Below, in pieces: positions 48,113 to 62,734 of a DNA stretch of 64,000 nucleotides; the first letter of the stretch is position 1; every line of letters starts with the position of its first letter. The notes beneath the pieces were generated by a model. The model was not told the DNA's origin, searched no databases, and saw only the letters and a list, made by a program, of their open reading frames with translations. The stretch lies in contig JABMCL010002254.1 in the NCBI GenBank assembly GCA_018857735.1, forward strand, positions 931,001 through 995,000, given 5' to 3'. The position numbers were made by a program, and so were the translations under genes. The DNA comes from Alviniconcha marisindica (lineage: Eukaryota; Mollusca; Gastropoda; Provannidae).

Positions 48113-49469
48113 AAACAGACGCGGGTTGACAGACATGTGCGAGTGGAAAACCGACAGCATAAAAGCAGAACGTTTATGTATCGACATGGAGAAAATGATA
48201 CTTGTGTCAACAATGAACAGACTTTTACGTACACGGGGAAACCGACTGTTTCACAGAGAAAGAGGTAGAAGGAGTGGAAATCGTACGGTCAAATGAAATG
48301 ACTGTTTTGTAGAATTGGGGGGAAATCAGACTTGTGTCATGAAACAAGACAGAGACATGATGCATGGCACACAGCAAAAAGAAAGTTGAGGTAGCCGCCA
48401 GAAAAAGGGGGAATTTAAGAAAAAAAGAAGGGGGGGGGGGGGGGGGGGGGGGGAAGAGAATATAGACACGGCAGAAAAAGAAGAGAGAAGAGAAGATAGA
48501 CACAAGAGGAAAGTGGGTGTGGGGGTGGGGGTGTGGGGGGTGGGGTGTGTGTGTGTGTGGGGGGGGGGGATCAACTGTCGTCATTGTAACAGATTCAGTT
48601 GACTTTCAGCATCTTTCAGCATTATAATATTTATATTATCATTATTTTATGGGTTTTCTCGCATCTAGTTTTCTTAGGTCTATATTAAAGTTCGCTACAA
48701 AGCTGTCTTTAACCTATTCGCGCCCTTGTACTACGATTTGTTCAAAGAAAACTACCACTTTTACAGTGAAGTATATAGCAAATTTAACACCAAACGTTTC
48801 CTCAGGGCTATTCGATAGGTGCCATTATGTTTAAATCCGAGTGGACGGTGTCTATTCAGTTCAGCAGTACCTTAATTATTCATCCCACAAGGGGCAGTGA
48901 AAAGCAAACCGTTTTGATGACGTTGCTGGGCCCCAAGGCACCGCATGACGTCATGATTTATTTCTTACGTATGCAGACAAGACTGGCCAGCTTCTGGCTG
49001 ACCCAGAAAATGAACTGTCAGTTCAAATATTTCTGCACGTGCGAGTGGCGTTCATTCCGGGACTGGTTTTACCAACTGCGTTTTCATCAGTAACAGTGTC
49101 TGTGCCTCGACCCAACCCCCAACCCGCCCCACCCTTCCCGAAAAATATATCTGAAACAAACTGACCAAAACACACAAATTACCGAAGCAGAAAACACACA
49201 AAAAAGCATTTAAAATAAAGAAAGAAGAAGAAGAAGGCTGTTATCACATCACATGACGTCCTTGACACCGTGTGTGCACGAAGGAACTTGTAAAGCTGTG
49301 TGAGTTGTGAGCATGGCTGACGACGTCAGGTCTAACTGACAGGTTTCAGACCGGCAGCGTGGAGCGGGTTCAGCGTGACTGCATGAGAACCGCAACCAGA
49401 CAACAAAACCGGCAATCTCTCAACTGCTTCCCACGCCTAGGTGTCTTCAGTAGCTCCTTTTAACCAGCT
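48113..49469. other. Intergenic, nothing recognised
   Basis: It holds a 24-nt poly-G run at 48430-48453 and a (GT)/(GGGT) tract at 48510-48570. An open frame at 48827-49093 (88 codons) has no recognisable domain. Confidence 0.55.
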
Positions 49470-49660
49470 GTGTAGTGTATTACATAATTATGAGAATCCT
49501 AATGAACATGAACCATCTGTGTTTTGGGATTACACAATTCTAAGAATCCTAATGAACATGAACTAATTGTGTACTGGATTACACACAAGAATACTAATGA
49601 CCATGAACCATCTGTGTGGTGGATTACATGCCAGATACTAATGACACTGAACGATCTGTG
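49470..49660. repeat. Diverged minisatellite of about 50 bp
   Basis: About four units containing CTAATGAACATGAACCATCT and GGATTACACA. Confidence 0.8.
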
Positions 49661-49919
49661 TAGCTGCTATGTGACTACTTCATGATTAGGGCTTATGAGT
49701 TCACGAGGTCTTCCCCAATATTATTGATTGTCTGTCTCTGATCTCACGCAGCTGCCGAAACCAGCAGCTTTGGGGTTTTAGCTTGACTATAGACTCGTTT
49801 CCTTATTTGCATAATTGGTTTTGGCTTGTTTGTTCCTTCTTCCGTCGTTTCTTCCATCTTCTTCTCAGGCTGCCAGTGTTCCTTCAGAGCCGAGCCTTCC
49901 TGGAGGCCGGTTCCTGTCA

Positions 49920-49955
<36 letters not shown>

Positions 49956-50554
49956 GACGGATTTAATACGACTGGAAATTTGTGGTACATGGCTGGGAAG
50001 CAGTCTGCACAACGACGACTCTCCATTGGTAGCCTGTTCGACTTCAAAGCTTCTTGCCCTACGACACTTTGGGCTCATCTCAAAATAAAGCGCTTAGAAT
50101 TTTCAGTGTTATCATTATTGAGAACTGATAACAGAATAAATGGTATCTGTTTGTGGAGAAAAGACCCAATAATTTATGTGCAAAGCAAATGTGGGCACGT
50201 CGCTCTTTCTCCGTCAAGAGGCGGACGTGGAGACTTTGAACACAATCAGCCAGCCAACTGTCTCGCTTGGCGGTCGTCTTGTCTTGTGCTGTCAGTAGTA
50301 GTAGTAGTAGTTGTAGCAGTAGCAACAGCAGCAGCAGTAGTAGTAGTAGTAGTGGTGGTGGTGGTGGTGGTGCTGCTGCTGCTGCTGTTCTTACTCGCCG
50401 ACCAAAGGTGTGGGTGGCACCGTTCACACACTGGCCTAACTAAGTGAGCACACAATTTAGACGAGACAGTGAGCACTGACTGTGTCCTTGACTATAGGCT
50501 GCAGTGCGCATCGTACTTGGCTCCTTACTCTTTTGGACACAGCGGGGCTACTGA
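49661..50554. other. Intergenic with triplet repeats
   Basis: (CAA)n at 49920-49955 and (AGT)n/(GGT)n/(GCT)n triplets at 50295-50390. The poly-Gln and poly-Val frames are repeat-driven. Confidence 0.7.
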
Positions 50555-50790
50555 ATAACGACAGGGCTAATGGATAGTGACACTTAGGCTAATGGATAGT
50601 GGCACTTAGGCTAATGGATAGTGACACAGGCTAATGGATAACGACAGGGCTAATAGATAATGACACTTGGGCTAATGGATAACGACAGGGCTAATGGATA
50701 ATGACAGGGCGAATAACAGGCTAATGGATAGTGAGAGGGCTAATGAATAACGACAGGGCTAACAACAGGGCTAATGGATAGTGACACATT
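50555..50790. repeat. 19-bp minisatellite
   Basis: About 12 irregular units built on GGCTAATGGATAACGACAG. Confidence 0.88.
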
Positions 50791-50884
50791 TTGATATCGT
50801 GAGGCAGCCGCTAGGCCCGACAAATGAACACAAAGCATCACATTTACCTGACAAATCTGCATCGCCTTTATTAGTAGTGGTAAT

Positions 50885-51300
50885 TCATTGACCTTTGGTC
50901 ACCCACCATAAGCACATCATTTACCTTTGGTCACCTTGGCATAAACACATCGTTTACCTTTGGTCACCTACCATAAACACATCATTTTTACCTTTGGGTC
51001 ACCTACCATAAACACACCATTTTTACCTTTGGGTCACCTACCATAAACACATCATTTTTGCCTTTGGTCACCTTCCATAAACACACCATTTTTACCTTTG
51101 GTCCACCTTCCATAAACACATCATTTTTACCTTTGGGTCACCTACCATAAACACACCATTTTTGCCTTTGGTCCACCTTCCATAAACACATCATTTTTAC
51201 CTTTGGGTCACCTACCATAAACCCATCATTTTTACCTTTGGGTGACCTACCATAAACCCATCATTTTTACCTTTGGGTCACCTACCATAAACCCATCATT
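50885..51300. repeat. 35-bp minisatellite
   Basis: About 12 units with ACCATAAACACATCATTTT and TACCTTTGGGTCACCT. Confidence 0.93.
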
Positions 51301-51454
51301 GTTGAAGCGGCTGCTGCTGCTGGGCTTGGCACGTGTGTAGCAATGTTATCGTGTGTTGACGTTGTACAACACTCTCACCCGGACCCACGCTGGGGTGTGG
51401 AATTGGGAGCAAGAGAGAAAGAGGTCTTTTCCCGCCCCTAGTGGTCTGTACTTT

Positions 51455-51722
51455 CTCGGTGGACGTCAAGCAACATTATTAGAAGAAAGAAGAGAGTTCT
51501 GTCAGAGCCCAGGAGCTGCGTGAAGGTCAGTGGAGGTGGCCGTCCTGGGCTCCCCGTCCCTGATTGTTCCTACGGTCTCTGTGGACGTAAAGCACCATTG
51601 AACTCCAACTCGAGACGGAGCTCAGAGCCCAGGAGCTGTGTGAAAGTCGAGGTGAACGTCCAGGCTCCCCGTTCCTAACAGGCCATAGCACGGGCTCTGT
51701 AAACGTAAAGCAACAGTGAACG
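51455..51722. repeat. Direct repeat of about 115 bp, two to three copies
   Basis: CAGAGCCCAGGAGCTG begins copies at about 51505 and 51623; both run to a GTAAAGCA motif. A partial third copy (GTGGACGTCAAGCAACATTA) lies at about 51460. Confidence 0.75.
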
Positions 51723-52062
51723 ACGGAACGAACGAGAGAGAGAGAGCGGAGTGGGGGGGGGGGGGGGGGGGGGGGAGAGATGGAGCAGAAGAGAAAGAAG
51801 AACGACAACAGGTGATGCAAGCCGTGTTGTAAATCATCAAATACACCGACATTCCGGTCACGGCACTACAAACTGCCTGACTCCATAGGCTGTGAAGACA
51901 TTGTTTTGAAATGTTGCAGAACTTGCAGGAACGTGAATGACAAACCCATCTCCAAGACCCAGTTTCTGTCCCTACCCCCACAGCCCTGATGGAGATGGAG
52001 GCGGCGATAGGATGACGCTGCAGCAGGACAGGCAGATGCTGAAGGCAGAACAGACAGTTACA
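51723..52062. other. Intergenic with poly-G run
   Basis: A G run lies at 51753-51775. Nothing else is recognised. Confidence 0.6.
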
Positions 52063-52392
52063 ATACAGCCCCTGCCGGCACAACAGTTACAATACAGCCC
52101 CCGCCGGCACAACAGTTATAATACAGCCCCCTCCAGCTGTATTGTACAATACAGCCCCCGCCGGCACAACAGTTATAATACAGCCCCCGCCAGCTGTATT
52201 GTACAATACAGCCCCCGCCGGCACAACAGTTACAATACAGCCCCCGCCAGCTGTATTGTACAATACAGCCCCCGCCGGCACAACAGTTATAATACAGCCC
52301 CCGCCAGCTGTATTGTACAATACAGCCCCCGCCGGCACAACAGTTACAGTACAGCCCCCGCCAGCTGTATTGTACAATACAGCCCCCGCCGG
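52063..52392. repeat. 57-bp minisatellite
   Basis: About 5.5 units with GCCCCCGCCGGCACAACAG and GCCAGCTGTATTGTACAA. Each unit contains an inverted pair around CAGCTG/TTGTACAA. The unit is 19 codons and open in both directions. Confidence 0.94.
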
Positions 52393-52637
52393 CTTTCTGT
52401 CTGTCCTTGCCATCACTCCTTTCCGCTGGTTCGTGGGGCCCACATGAACACGAGGCTAATTAAATGTGTGCCGCTGGTTGGATCTGATCTGAATGGGGCT
52501 GAAGACAGTCTTCGTTCTCGCCCTTGTTTCCCGCTTGAGACTGCATTACGGTGCACGACGTAACTTCGCCTAACGTGTCGCCGACTGACAACCACCTTTG
52601 CAACAGCCTCCTCGGGGCGCCTTGTGTGGTGTACAAC

Positions 52638-53024
52638 TTGGTGTTGGTACTGCCTCTTAAACGTAGTTCTGGTACTGCCTCTTAAACGTAGTTCTGGTAC
52701 TGCCTCTTAAACGTAGTTCTGGTACTGCCTCTTAAACGTAGTTCTGGTACTGCCTCTTAAACGTAGTTCTGGTACTGCCTCTTAAACGTAGTTCTGGTAC
52801 TGCCTCTTAAACGTAGTGCTGGTACTGCCTCTTAAAGGTAGTGCTGGTGCTGCCTCTTAAACTTAGGGTCGTACTGCCTCTTAAACTTAGTGTGGTACTG
52901 CCTCTTAGTGTTGGTACTGGCTCTTAAACCTAGTGTGGTACTAGTGCCTCTTAAATTTAGTGCTGGTACTGCCTCTTAAACTTAGTGTGGTACTGCCTCT
53001 TAGTGTTGCTAATGCCTCTTAAAC
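52638..53024. repeat. 25-bp minisatellite
   Basis: About 15 units of GGTACTGCCTCTTAAACGTA then GTTCT. The left copies are identical and the right copies degrade toward the retroelement at 53030. Confidence 0.94.
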
Positions 53025-53029
53025 TAGTG

Positions 53030-53348
53030 GGGCTGTATTTTTACCTTCAGTGCTATAAATGGTTCTGGTCCTGCTTATCTCTTTGAACTGCTACATATCT
53101 ATACTCCGTCTCGTACACTACGCTCTTCTTCTGACACCAGCATTGTGAAAATCAAGCAATACAAACGCAAGACTCATGGCTTTCGCACCTTCTCTTGCTT
53201 TGGACCCCACATTTGGAATTCAATCCCACAAGACCTTAGACACTGCTCAACATTTTCATCTTTTAAAGCCAAACTGAAAACCTTCCACTTCTCACAGTAT
53301 TTTCATCCCAACTAATATCAGTACCCAGTTTCTGCTACAGTCGTGTGT

Positions 53349-53446
<98 letters not shown>

Positions 53447-53606
53447 TGCGTGGCCCGGCAGTGTTTGTTTTTCCGTATAATATATTATGTAAATTGCTTT
53501 GGTAGGACTGTGCTCTACATGTGTATAGAATATCATATTTAGGTTAATATGTATTATGTGAGCGCTCAGGGCGTTGATGAGCGCATGATAAACGTACATT
53601 ATTATA
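53030..53606 (+). mobile_element. 5'-truncated non-LTR retrotransposon, copy 1
   Basis: The coding remnant runs from 53049 to TAA at 53313-53315 and reads GPAYLFELLHIYTPSRTLRS, KTHGFRTFSCFGPHIWNS and FKAKLKTFHFSQYF. This is the typical C-terminal tail of LINE reverse transcriptases of the CR1/L2-like kind. A (GT)n 3' UTR (53342-53444) and an end with GTGAGCGCTCAGGGCG and ACATTATTAT follow. The element lies between two unrelated minisatellites. Confidence 0.85.
53342..53444. repeat. (GT)n in retrotransposon 3' UTR
   Basis: About 50 GT units starting 27 bp after the RT stop. Confidence 0.95.
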
Positions 53607-54045
53607 GTGGGTCAGTTTTGTCATCAGCCAGAACACGAGTTACCGCGTCTAGTGACTCAGTGTTGACATCAGCAAGAACACGGGTTAACGCGTCTAGTGG
53701 GTCAGTGTTGACATCAGCCAGAACACGGGTTAACGCGTCTAGTGGGTCAGTGTTGACATCAGCCAGAACACGGGTTACCGCGTCTAGTGGGTCAGTGTTG
53801 ACATCAGCCAGAACACGGGTTACCGCGTCTAGTGGGTCAGTGTTGACATCAGCAAAAACACGGGTTACCGCGTCTAGTGGGTCAGTGTTGACATCAGCCA
53901 GAACACGGGTTAACGCGTCTAGTGGGTCAGTGTTGACATCAGCCAGAACACGGGTTAACGCGTCTAGTGGGTCAGTGTTGACATCAGCCAGAACACGGGT
54001 TAACGCTAGTGGGTCAGTGTTGACATCAGCCAGAACATGGGTTTA
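53607..54045. repeat. 45-bp minisatellite
   Basis: About 10 units with GTGTTGACATCAGCCAGAAC and ACGGGTTAACGCGTCTAGTG. It is a multiple of three, hence an open 165-codon frame that is not taken as a gene. Confidence 0.95.
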
Positions 54046-54671
54046 ACGCGCGCTTTTCTCTCGGCCGTCTGTCATCGATTCCTCAGTTGTTCCAACAAAC
54101 AGGCAGGCGGCATAGGACAGCAAGCCGGTTGGTTTTACACGACTCAGTCGTTGCGAACTGACCCGCCGTGATTGACAGAACGTCGGAACTCAGCACTCAG
54201 TACCGTCAGTACTGCAAGTAAGGAGCTGGTCACCACAGTGATGACGTCCAGCCACCAGTCGCAGCTGCTGACCACGTGTAAGCTAACTTGCTCTCAAAGG
54301 GTTCAAGGCCAGCTGCAACAGCTAATACCATGGTGGTTAGACCTGGAAGAGAAATTGCAGAGTTCCTGAATGTCTGTGTTAGCTTGCTGATGGCTGATAT
54401 TGCGTTGATCTGATTGCTGACCCAGGGTGCTGACTTCACCAAAGGCAGACAGCAACATGATCTCGTCCACTCACTTTGTCATTGCTAGCACCCCGCTGTC
54501 CCTACTGTACGTTGTTTTCTTCTTTTTCTTTATTATACGGCCTTTTTACCTTCACGTTATTTCAGTCTCCTCCAGCACACTGAGCATTCAAGTTAATGGA
54601 ATCACACGGTATGGAAATGGACACAATTATCTCACCCTACTACCGACACTGTCATTATTTTGTCCTGCTGT
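54046..54671. other. Intergenic, nothing recognised
   Basis: Unique-looking sequence between two minisatellites. Confidence 0.6.
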
Positions 54672-55128
54672 CTGTCATTAAAGGCATCATGTTGTCTCTG
54701 CTACCGACATTGCCATTATTGGCATCCTGTTGTCTGTCATTACTGGCATCCTGTTGTCTGTCATTGTTGGCATCCTGTTGTCTGTCATTACTGACATCCT
54801 GTTGTCTCATTATTGGCATCCTGTTGTCTGTCATTACTGACATCCTGTTGTCTGTCATTATTGGCATCCTGTTGTCTGTCACTTCATTATTGACATCCTG
54901 TTGTCTGTCATTAATGGCATCCTGTTTTCTGTCATTATTGGCATCCTGATGTCTGCCATTATTGACATCCTGTTGTCTGTCATTATTGGCATCCTGTTGC
55001 CTGTCCCTGTCATTATTGGCACCCTGTTGTCTGTCATTGATATCCTGATGTCTGTCATTACTGGCACCATGTTGTCTGTCATTGTCATTATTGGCATCCT
55101 GATGTTTGTCATTATTGACATCATGGAA
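54672..55128. repeat. 24-bp minisatellite
   Basis: About 18 units of GTTGTCTGTCATTATTGGCA then TCCT. The unit is eight codons and open on both strands. Confidence 0.94.
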
Positions 55129-55915
55129 CAGCATCGTGTTGTATCGTACGATACTGTATTGTGCTGTATCGTGTTGTATCGCGATCGTACTGTATTGTAT
55201 GGTATCGTATTGTGTTGTATCGTTCTGTTTTATACGGTACTACTGTATTGTATGGTACCGTATTGTGTTGTATCGTACTGTTTTGTACGGTACTGCTGTA
55301 TTGTATGGTACCGTATTGTGTTGTATCTACTATACTGTGTTGTATCGTACCGTATTGTGTTGTATCTACTATACTGTGTTGTATCGTACCGTATTGTGTT
55401 GTATCTACTGTACAGTGTTGTATACACTGTACAGTGTTGTACCGTATTGTGTTGTATCTACTGTACAGTGTTGTACTGTATTGTGTTGTATCTACTGAAC
55501 TGTGTTGTATCGTACCGTATTATGTTGTATCTACTGTACAGTGTTGTACCGTATTGTGTTGTATCTACTGTACAGTGTTGTACCGTATCGTGTTGTACCG
55601 TACTTTACTGTGTTGTATCGTACCGTATCGTGTTGCATCGTACTGAACTGTGTTGTATCGTACCGTATCGTGTTGTACCGTACTTTACTGTGTTGTATCG
55701 TACCGTATCGTGTTGCATCGTACTGAACTGTGTTGTATCGTACCGTATCGTGTTGTATCGTACTGTACTGTGTTGTATCGTACCGTATCGTGTTGTACCG
55801 TACTGTACTGTGTTGTATCGTACCGTATCGTGTTGTACCGTACTGTACTGTGTTGTATCGTACCGTATCGTGTTGTACCGTACTGTACTGTTGTATTGCA
55901 CTGTACTGTAGTACC
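55129..55915. repeat. 20-bp minisatellite rich in GTA/TAC
   Basis: Units of TGTTGTATCGTACCGTATCG with higher-order 40-bp variants containing TACCGTACTTTACTG. Complementary GTAC/GGTAC segments give strong hairpin potential. Confidence 0.95.
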
Positions 55916-56455
55916 AGTCCGGCAGTAGCGGCTGTCTGAAGGCGGGGCACGGAACGGCTTCTGCACACGCACAACGTCGCCGTCTGAAGGTCGACAAAGA
56001 CGTACGGCGCTAACTGGACACTAATGGCTTTTTCAGCCTTGAAGATAAAGCTGCCGTAAGGACGTGCCCTGCCATCTTTGATCGTGAAGACCAATCAATA
56101 AATACCAACAGTGCAGCCCGACTGGGGCCGACTGAAGGTGAAAGCGGCTCTAATTCACACTACAACATGCTTCCGGTGGCAGTAAAGAAGGTTATGATGA
56201 GACAGATAGGCGAGCGAGGGGCCAACAGGACCGCTTCATTAGCGCTATCGCCTGCCGGCGGCTCCGGCAGCAGCCACTTCCCATCCCGTATCACGCCGTG
56301 ACAGACACAAGACAGCGCTGCCAGACTCTCGTCTCCTCGCTCTCTCATCTTTTCACATCCCTGCCTCGCTGCGCTTTGCCAAGCAGCCTTTCTGCACCGC
56401 CACTTGCCTCTGCCTGCTAATTACTGTCGTCTTCAGTGGCTTCGGCTACAGCACC
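55916..56455. other. Intergenic, nothing recognised
   Basis: Unique-looking GC-moderate sequence; no domain found in six frames. Confidence 0.6.
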
Positions 56456-56592
56456 GCCGTCATCTGGCTTCTTGTCATAGAGTACAGCACTGCCGTCATC
56501 TGGCTTCTTGTCATAGAGTACAGCACTGCCGTCATCTGGCTTCTTGTCATAGAGTACAGCACTGCCGTCATCTGGCTTCTTGTCATAGAGTA
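56456..56592. repeat. 36-bp minisatellite, left part of split array
   Basis: Four units starting at 56456, 56492, 56528 and 56564, each GCCGTCATCTGGCTTCTTG then TCATAGAGTACAGCACT. It is interrupted by a retrotransposon and resumes at 57989. Confidence 0.93.
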
Positions 56593-57988
<1,396 letters not shown>

Positions 57989-58036
57989 GCCGTCATCTGG
58001 CTTCTTGTCATAGAGTACAGTACCGCCGTCATCCGA
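57989..58036. repeat. 36-bp minisatellite, right remnant
   Basis: One full unit and the start of a second, in the same orientation as 56456-56592. Confidence 0.88.
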
Positions 58037-58640
58037 CGTCACACAGCACAGTATCAACACACACTGATGTCATAGAAAACCAGCGCACCATTAGCACACG
58101 TTGACGTCGTAGCGGCAAGCCAGTACAACATCAACACACAGTGACGTCACACGGCATCAGCACACATTGACGTCACTGCAAGCCAGCACGGCATCAGTGC
58201 TCACTGACGTCACACGAAGCTGCCTGCTCCGGGAGGTAATCGGGCTAAAGGGGAGGAGAGGGGAGTGGAGGGGGAAGGGGAGGTAATCGGGCACCAATGA
58301 CGTCGAACGCTGCTGCAGAAGGAGGCCGAACTTACGCACTGCACGCTTACCGGCATTTTTGTGGCTGGCAGGCAGTTGTGGAGCTATTTCTGGCAGCGCA
58401 CACCTGAGAGCTGTAGAAGGCTGTAGGCGTGAGATTCTGCGGCTAGGTAAACAATCTGTGTGCCGCTCTTGCGAAACACGGGGCCGTCTTTCGCTCGCAG
58501 AGTTACCAACCAGAGCACACACCTAGCACCGCTTTAACTCGGCTGCAAAGTGCCGCAAAGCGAGGTCCGGCAGATGCAGGGGGGACAAAAGGCAGGGAGT
58601 CCTAACACTTCATAAACCGAGCGGTCCACACTACGGCGTC
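58037..58640. other. Intergenic with spaced TGACGTCA-like motifs
   Basis: Loose repeats of CAGCACGGCATCA and TGACGTCAC occur at 58025-58210. No gene is recognised. Confidence 0.55.
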
Positions 58641-58790
58641 TGTGTGGTCTAGTCACTGACCCACCTGTGTGGTCTAGTCACTGACCCACCTCAGTGGTCT
58701 AGTCACTGACCCACCTGTGTGGTCTAGTCACTGACCCACCTCAGTGGTCTAGTCACTGACCCACCTGTGTGGTCAAGTGACTGACCCAGT
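58641..58790. repeat. 25-bp minisatellite
   Basis: Six units of TGTGGTCTAGTCACTGACCC then ACC.., alternating CTGTG and CTCAG, so effectively a 50-bp dimer. Confidence 0.93.
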
Positions 58791-59189
58791 TGCAGACTGG
58801 AGGCAGCGTCTCAGGGTCTGAGGGGTGTTCCGGGTTTCCTGTCTTAAACAATGTCGGCATTTCATCACTACATCGGCTACATTCGTGAAATGCCGGCACT
58901 ACGCCCACAGTGTACAATCGGCAGTCAGTGTGTGTGTGTGTCAGTTGTTGTTTTGCCTTCACTCTGGCTCCTGCTTCCAATGGGGAATCAGGGCTGGGAG
59001 GGGGGCGGGGCAAAGCAACACAGACACACTTCTCTCTCTCTCGCTCTCTCTCTCTCGGCTCCCTCTCTCATCTCTCATTCTTCTTCTCATTCTCTTTCCT
59101 CTCACTCTGCTCCTCTTCCAATACATCAACTTCCGGGGACTGCACACACACACACTCTCTCCTCTCCTCTCTCTCTCTCTCTCTCTCTC

Positions 59190-59233
<44 letters not shown>

Positions 59234-59315
59234 CCCATCACACACCACACACACCACACACCACACACACACACACCACCACACACCACACACACACACA
59301 CACACACGCCACACA

Positions 59316-59359
<44 letters not shown>

Positions 59360-59631
59360 CACATACACACACACGCGCGCGCGCGCGCACACACGCACGC
59401 ATGCACACACACATACATACACACTCACACACGCACACACATATACACCCACGCACGAACGTACGCTGCACATATCTTTATACATATTTATATAATACAC
59501 ACACATTCGGCGTCACACCGGGCGTGCGCATCCACACGACAACCCCCCCCCCCCCCACACACACACACACACACACGCACGCACACGCACGCATACACGC
59601 ACGCACACACGCACGCACGCACGCATGCAGG

Positions 59632-59663
<32 letters not shown>

Positions 59664-60014
59664 ACACACCACACCCGAAATTTGAGATGCTTTCAGAAGC
59701 TATTTATTTTTGTTTTTGTTTCGGTACAGTCGATCATAATTATGTGAACGGCTTTTACAGACAGTGGGAAGGGGGGGGGGGGTGTCGGCTGGGGGGGGGG
59801 GGGGGGGGGGGTATGGAACGAGAAGAGACGGTGAGAGATCGTGGAGGTCGCAAAAAAAGTAAACTAGTGTCAATGCTAACACCGGCTGGTGAGGGTAGGG
59901 CAGCTGTGTGTGTGACGGGGTGATTCAGTGGGGCCTCAACGCTCACTAAACATGGTTCTTCTAGTTTAGTTAGTGACTGTTGGAGTAGCTGTCAGTGTCG
60001 ACGCTTATGGTCTC
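58791..60014. other. Compound CT/CA microsatellite region and flanks
   Basis: CT and CA arrays cover roughly 59030-59670. Poly-G runs lie at 59771-59782 and 59791-59811. Long Ser/Leu/His/Thr frames here are repeat artefacts. Confidence 0.8.
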
Positions 60015-60530
60015 TTTGTGAGGGTCCATTGTGGGGGTCTAACTGTGAGGGTTGACTGTTAAGGTCTATTTGTGAGGATCGACGGTTACGGTCTGTTTGG
60101 GAGGGTTGACTGCTACGGACTATCTGTGAGGGTCGTCTGTTACGGTCTATTTGTGGTGGTTGACTGTTACGGTCTATCTGTGAGGGTCGTCTGTTACGGT
60201 CTATTTGTGGTGGTTGACTGTTACGGTCTATCTGTGAGGGTCGGCTGTTACGGTCTATTTGTGGGGGTTGACTGTTACGGTCTATCTGTGAGGGTCGGCT
60301 GTTACGGTCTATTTGTGGGGGTTGACTGTTACGGTCTATCTGTGAGGGTCGGCTGTTACGGTCTATTTGTGGGGGTTGACTGTTACGGTCTATCTGTGAG
60401 GGTCGGCTGTTACGGTCTATTTGTGCGAGTTGACTGTTACGGTCTGTCTGTGAGTGTCGACTGTAGGGTCTATCTGTGAGGGTCGACTGTAGGGTCTATC
60501 TATGAGGGTCGAGTGTTGGGGAATATCTGT
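60015..60530. repeat. 54-bp (2 x 27) minisatellite
   Basis: Dimers of GTTGACTGTTACGGTCTATC then TGTGAGGGTCGGCTGTTACG and GTCTATTTGTGGGG. The unit is 18 codons and yields an open 135-codon frame that is not taken as a gene. Confidence 0.95.
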
Positions 60531-61254
60531 GAGGGTCTGCTGTGTCGGATTTTGTACAAAGTGACGCCGACTTGAGAAGTGGTCATCCAGGACGTTCTTG
60601 TTGGAAGCCGACTTCAAACTCCACCATTCTGGACGTTGTGCTTGTTCATCAACTGACGCCGACTTCAGTCTCCATCACGCAGGACCGGAGCTGCTTATGC
60701 TCGAACAGCTCTTGACAGCTGTGTGGTCCGGGCTGTGCTGGCGGTGGGCCCGTGCTGATCGCCTGACTGCCTGCCCTGCAGATGGCGCCCCATCGCTGCT
60801 GGCCAGGCCACGGTGTTTATACACAACACTGCCGGGGCAGTAAACTAGGACCACTGCCACGTGCACTGACCATTCCCAGGTCTTTGTAGCCCTCCCCCCC
60901 CCCTCCCCCGCACCACCCCTCCCCCGCTCTCTCCTGGACTTGGCAACTGTCTTTGTGAACGCCAGGAGAGATGCTGCTGTCCACGAGAAAAGAGATACAA
61001 ATCTTCATTTACTGACGAGGATACGTACACCTTTTTACGTCCAGCTTGGGCCCAAAGAAGGGACTGTCCTAGAGCTAATTATTGACGTATGCCTCTGCAA
61101 AGACATGAAAAATAAATGAAATTGGCATCAAACATGGTATGAGACAGACAGGGACAGACAAACCTGAGACAGAAAAAGACAGATAAACCTGAGGCAGAGA
61201 CAAAGAGTGACAGAGCGAGACAGACAAACAGAATGAACTATATATAGATCTGAC
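60531..61254. other. Intergenic, nothing recognised
   Basis: Unique-looking sequence with a C-rich tract at 60893-60930 and a purine-rich (GACAGA) stretch at 61140-61235. Confidence 0.6.
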
Positions 61255-61362
61255 ATGAGAGTTTCTCCCTCCTTCTAAATTTCAAAGCTACGCTAAAAAC
61301 GCATCTCTTCCGCCAAGCTTTTTGAATGATTTGTACATGCCAGCTGCTACCTGTTTCAGATC

Positions 61363-61490
<128 letters not shown>

Positions 61491-61751
61491 ACTGCGTATG
61501 TGTGAGTGGAAGGCTGGGTAGGTACGGGGTGAGTGTCAGTGTTTTCTTTTCTGTTCTTTTCGTTTTTGCACGGATCTGGTATAGCAGGCATTCTTGCGAG
61601 ACAGCTGGTTGTGTGTGTGTGTGCGCGCGCGCGCGTGTGTCTGTGTGTGTATTTTGAGGGCGGGGTGGGGACTGGGAGAGAAGCGTAGGTAGTAACTTAA
61701 TGATTTTTTTCTTTGTATATTGCTGCTTCTCATGCGGCACATGTACTTTAT

Positions 61752-61755
<4 letters not shown>

Positions 61756-61838
<83 letters not shown>
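61756..61838. repeat. Second (GT)n block in the same 3' UTR
   Basis: About 40 GT units with one GGTG interruption. Confidence 0.95.
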
Positions 61839-61841
<3 letters not shown>

Positions 61842-62022
61842 TTGTTATAGATGCATTATTTTCGTGAACAGGTCACCTTCGATTTGTTGTTGTTGTTGTC
61901 GTTGTTGTTGTTTGTTCTCACTTAACTTAGAAAATGTTGGAGAATGTTGTAAAGCGCAGTGAGTGTGTGTACACAAGAGAATAGTGCTATATATAAAAAG
62001 TTATCTATTATTTTTATTATTA

Positions 62023-62734
<712 letters not shown>

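Noticed and set aside
53549..54046. 165-codon Ser/Thr repeat frame
   Set aside because: Explained by the 45-bp minisatellite with no codon-level conservation visible beyond DNA identity.
58825..59923. Frames of 214-337 codons rich in Ser, Leu, His and Thr
   Set aside because: These are CT and CA microsatellites read in several frames.
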